Notes under the pieces: model-generated
The model's database searches: none
Told to the model about the DNA's origin: nothing
The model's input: only the letters and a program-made list of their open reading frames with translations
Shown here: piece after piece, positions 61,183 through 64,000 of the stretch
Layout of the letters: each line of letters opens with the position of its first letter
Position numbering within the stretch: the stretch's first letter is position 1
Assembly (NCBI GenBank): GCA_964036155.1
Contig: OZ038422.1
Location: 18,437,201-18,501,200 of the forward strand
DNA: 64,000 nucleotides
Direction: 5' to 3'
Source: Diploscapter coronatus
Lineage: Eukaryota; Nematoda; Chromadorea; Rhabditida; Rhabditidae
Program-made: the position numbers and the translations under genes

Positions 61183-63048
61183 CTACCCCTCCTTTCTCCC
61201 CTGCTGGATCAGCTGAACATCCTTCTGCTCCTTCTTGTGCTCCTCTACGTAGTACTCTATTGTCTTGAGCAGTCCGTCCTCGAATCGAGTCGTGCACTGC
61301 CAGCCCATCGACTCGTTGATCTTCGAGAAATCGATGTAGTAACGTCGATCGTGGTAGGGACGGTCCTCGATTGGCGTGAAGGAGGGAGGACTTTCTTCTC
61401 TGAATTAATCCAATAGTAGTTTTAAATCATGTGCCCAACCTTTGCATGATTTTGTTGACGATGGCATGAATTTTGTTGGTTAACTCCAGATTGGTGATCT
61501 CGAAATCCGTGCCAATATTGTACACTTCCCCCAACTTTCCCTCGATCGCGACCTTTCGTATCGCTTCCGAACAGTCTTCCACATACATCCAGCTTCTAAA
61601 ATTCAAGTGATTCAGTTATAAAACTTTCATATTTTAAAAACGAACAATTACCTCGTGTGAAGTCCATCGCCCATCAAAGGGTAGGGTTTCTCCTCGAGAG
61701 CCAGTTTCGTAAACTTTGGGATAAGTTTGGTGTCTGCCTGCCGAGGACCGTAAACATTGTTCATACGAACCATTACGCAAGGCAATTTGTAAGAATGCTA
61801 CAATTAGAATTGTGAACGATATTCGATGTAACGCAACACATACACAATAGGCTCGAATAATGAGTTCGCAAGATGCCTTACTGGCTGCATAAGGATTTGT
61901 AGGGTTAAATGCTGAAGCCTCTGTCTTAGGAAGGTCGTCTTCATGTGAATCCCCGTATACTTCATCTAAACTCTATTCGTCCTTCTTGAAGATAAGACGT
62001 CTCAATACCTGTACTGATATGAACAAATCTTTTAACGCCCGTGTAATTCCTGTTTACGATGCTTTCGAGCAGAGTTGCAGTGGAAATGATGTTGTCTTTG
62101 ATGGTATCAATGCGATGTCTGTAGGACTCGTCCACATGAGTTATAGCAGCAAAGTGAATCACCATATCGACCTAGTTTTAAGCTTGGATACAATTTTAAG
62201 ATACTCCTTATTTTACCTGGTGTTGCCGAAAGCATTGATCTAACGTTGGCTGATCTTCCAAATTTGCCTCAACGAAGACATATCTGTTCGAGTCTCGAAC
62301 CCTTTTGTCCACATGCGACTGCTTCGCCCCAAAATCCAATTTATCGAAATTCACTATTCTGAAATGAATTGCATTTCAGTGTCTGGTAAATGGTAGGATA
62401 ATTTAAGTAGATTATATTATGGTTACTCAGCTTTACAACTATGTCAGGAGAACCACTTTCCATCAAGATCATAATTTTAGGTTCAAATCTTGATAAGCTT
62501 GATTCTTGGCTTTCATTTCAGTGGCTGGATTAGAGTTCAGAATTTAGAAGGAAAATGCAATGTGAATGTCTGAACTCTGAGATGATCAGATATTCGATCT
62601 TGACAGTCAATGGTCTTTAGCTATTCGAGGACAGTCAAAGTACCACCCTGACAATTTTCATCGGGCTTCAAACGTAATTGAAAGGAGCAAGACAATCATG
62701 GGAAGAAAAGAATGGTCGACCATCAGCATAACATTCTTTCATATTAGTATTTTGGAAAATCCTAGAAGGATAGTCTCGCTCCACTCGTTTACTTTGAAGA
62801 TCAAAGAACGATAGTGGTACGTGAGAACGAACTCTCAAGCCTGGACACTATATTTCCTGTGATACCTTCTTGATAAACTATTGGAAAGATCTCAAAATTC
62901 AGTAGACTAAAAAACCATATTCTGATAACAACCGCAACTGCACTCACTTTGTCTGTTTCCAGTGGTCGTAGATGTAATTGATGAAATTGGACCCGATGAA
63001 CCCGCAGCCGCCCGTTATGAGAACGGAATGCGGCTGTTCTTCCTGCAT
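61183..63048 (-). CDS. TGDS: Nucleotide-sugar 4,6-dehydratase (TGDS / RML-2-like, extended SDR)
   Basis: Exons 62948-63048, 62217-62358, 62009-62171, 61844-61965, 61652-61797, 61440-61595, 61183-61399; 348 aa, all GT-AG. NAD-binding loop ITGGCGFIGSNF at 11-22; VDMVIHFAAITHVDES; STDEVYGDS with Thr135-Asp136-Glu137, the dehydratase-specific residues; PYAASKAS with catalytic Tyr161 and Lys165; RMNNVYGPRQ and SWMYVEDC in the sugar-nucleotide half. This matches dTDP-glucose 4,6-dehydratase relatives such as human TGDS and C. elegans RML-2. In nematodes these are linked to rhamnose precursor formation; the exact substrate is not certain. The start is the ATG at 63048; a TTCCAG acceptor lies 46 bases upstream. 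Confidence 0.92.
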
Positions 63049-64000
63049 GAGAGCAGTGGACTGACGGGCTGGCACGAAATGAGCCTGAGCTGGAAGGGAA
63101 TCAGATGGAGGTGCAGGGGAAACGATCGATAGATTCGAGGACCAGAACAGGTTCAGAACAATGCGGACATAGTACGAGGATTTGAGAGGGACGAGAGTGA
63201 CCAGGAAAAAAGTGATAGCCACAGGCAAAGCAGAAGTGGCAGTGATGTGGCAGATTAGGAAGAAAGCAGACAGAAGATGAGAGAAAAGGCCGATTGGAGA
63301 GAGACAGACGGGAGGAGAAAAGACGACAAAGGGATAGGACGATGATAAAGAATGGAAGGGAGGAGGAAGGGGGGCTAGTTAACGGGAGACGGCTAATGGA
63401 AAGGGCTTGAGAAGCTGCAGATATCGAGGCAGAGGGGCAGAAGCAGACCGAGGAGACGCCAAGTTGCTTGAATCCATGAGACAAAGACAGACTGTTTAGG
63501 GGGGAAAGGGACAACTTGGTAGAGAGGCAGGGGGAAACCAGTTAGGAGATTACTGTTAGAGGAACGAGGATAGATGAAGACTTGGGTGGATGACGAGGGA
63601 AAGATGAGAAGATATGGACGAGGAAAACGGGATCCGCGACGGGTTAAGAAGTAAGAAGCTGTAGAAGCGAAAAAAAAAAATCCGAATCCGATGGCAGCGG
63701 GCAAAAATCATACTGTCACACAGATTAAAACAGGGGAAATGACGCAAAACAGGCAGAAGATCGAGAATGAGACAGGGACAGAGATGGAGGCAGACAAAAG
63801 GAGTGGATTCGAAATGGGAAGAAAGGGAGAAGGGAGGAATGAAGGAGAGGGGAGGGCAGGACAGCCAGAGACAGAGACAGAGACAGAGACAGAGAACCCG
63901 TCGGAAGGCAGCCGTAGGCCGCAAGTCGAGGGATGGCAAGGATGCCCTTCAAATGGTCTGCAACTGTCTCTGCATGCATTCACACATTTCAATGGTTCAC
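63049..64000. other. Purine-rich upstream region of the dehydratase gene
   Basis: The + strand is strongly purine-rich (the gene's own strand is pyrimidine-rich) through most of the region, producing several Ser/Pro/Leu-rich false open frames. No supported gene up to the window edge. Confidence 0.55.
63866..63895. repeat. (GACAGA)n microsatellite
   Basis: About four perfect tandem copies of GACAGA inside the purine-rich tract. Confidence 0.8.

Noticed and set aside
63101..63992. Several overlapping minus-strand open frames of 84-137 codons rich in Ser, Pro, Leu and Phe
   Set aside because: They come from a purine-rich/pyrimidine-rich tract with a hexamer microsatellite; no domain, no splice structure.

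Overview
The window looks like nematode nuclear DNA. It is AT-rich, genes are split by many short introns with TTTTCAG/TTTTAG-type acceptors, and the contents are typical of nematodes: a zinc-finger nuclear hormone receptor, an ACE-1-type acetylcholinesterase and a LET-2-type alpha-2(IV) collagen. I see no bacterial-type operon, rRNA, CRISPR array or convincing tRNA. All gene models below were built by hand from reading frame, splice signals and protein family resemblance. Exon lengths were checked to keep one frame through each gene.

Layout, left to right. (1) 23-1914 (+): 3' part of a spermidine-synthase-like/METTL13-like class I methyltransferase. (2) 3001-6077 (+): nuclear hormone receptor, with a possible antisense coding relic in its largest intron. 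(3) 6318-8872: three diverged copies of a repeat that carries a coding-like motif. (4) 8301-13041 (+): acetylcholinesterase, 16 exons, about 626 aa, with a GC-AG intron. (5) 15077-44603 (-): alpha-2(IV) collagen split into about 91 small exons, filling nearly half the window. Its 5.2-kb intron holds two small paralogous secreted-protein genes on the other strand. (6) 45251-49822 (-): RBMX2-type RNA-binding protein. (7) 50383-52092 (+): Ctr-family copper transporter. (8) 53983-56315 (-): five-finger C2H2 protein resembling LSY-2/LSL-1. (9) 56795-59364 (+): SAM-domain sphingomyelin-synthase-related enzyme (SAMD8/SMSr). (10) 61183-63048 (-): TGDS/RML-2-type nucleotide-sugar 4,6-dehydratase.

The most unusual content is in the introns of the collagen gene. 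Seven are near-complete hairpins sharing the edge consensus GTYYGATATTCATA...TATGAAT, as expected of an introner/MITE-like family. One of them interrupts only one copy of a tandemly duplicated, apparently mutually exclusive exon pair, which is nearly direct evidence of intron gain. Fourteen introns have boundaries that keep the Gly-X-Y repeat only if they end in AT-AA (9), AT-AC (1), AT-AG (1) or GT-AT (3). For most of these a competing reading (canonical sites with a Gly interruption, or exon skipping) exists and is stated. There are also 8-nt and 10-nt micro-exons. About 60 introns in the other genes are GT-AG apart from one GC-AG, so the odd boundaries cluster in this one gene. The genes have unrelated housekeeping, matrix, neuronal and regulatory roles, and I see no common pathway.
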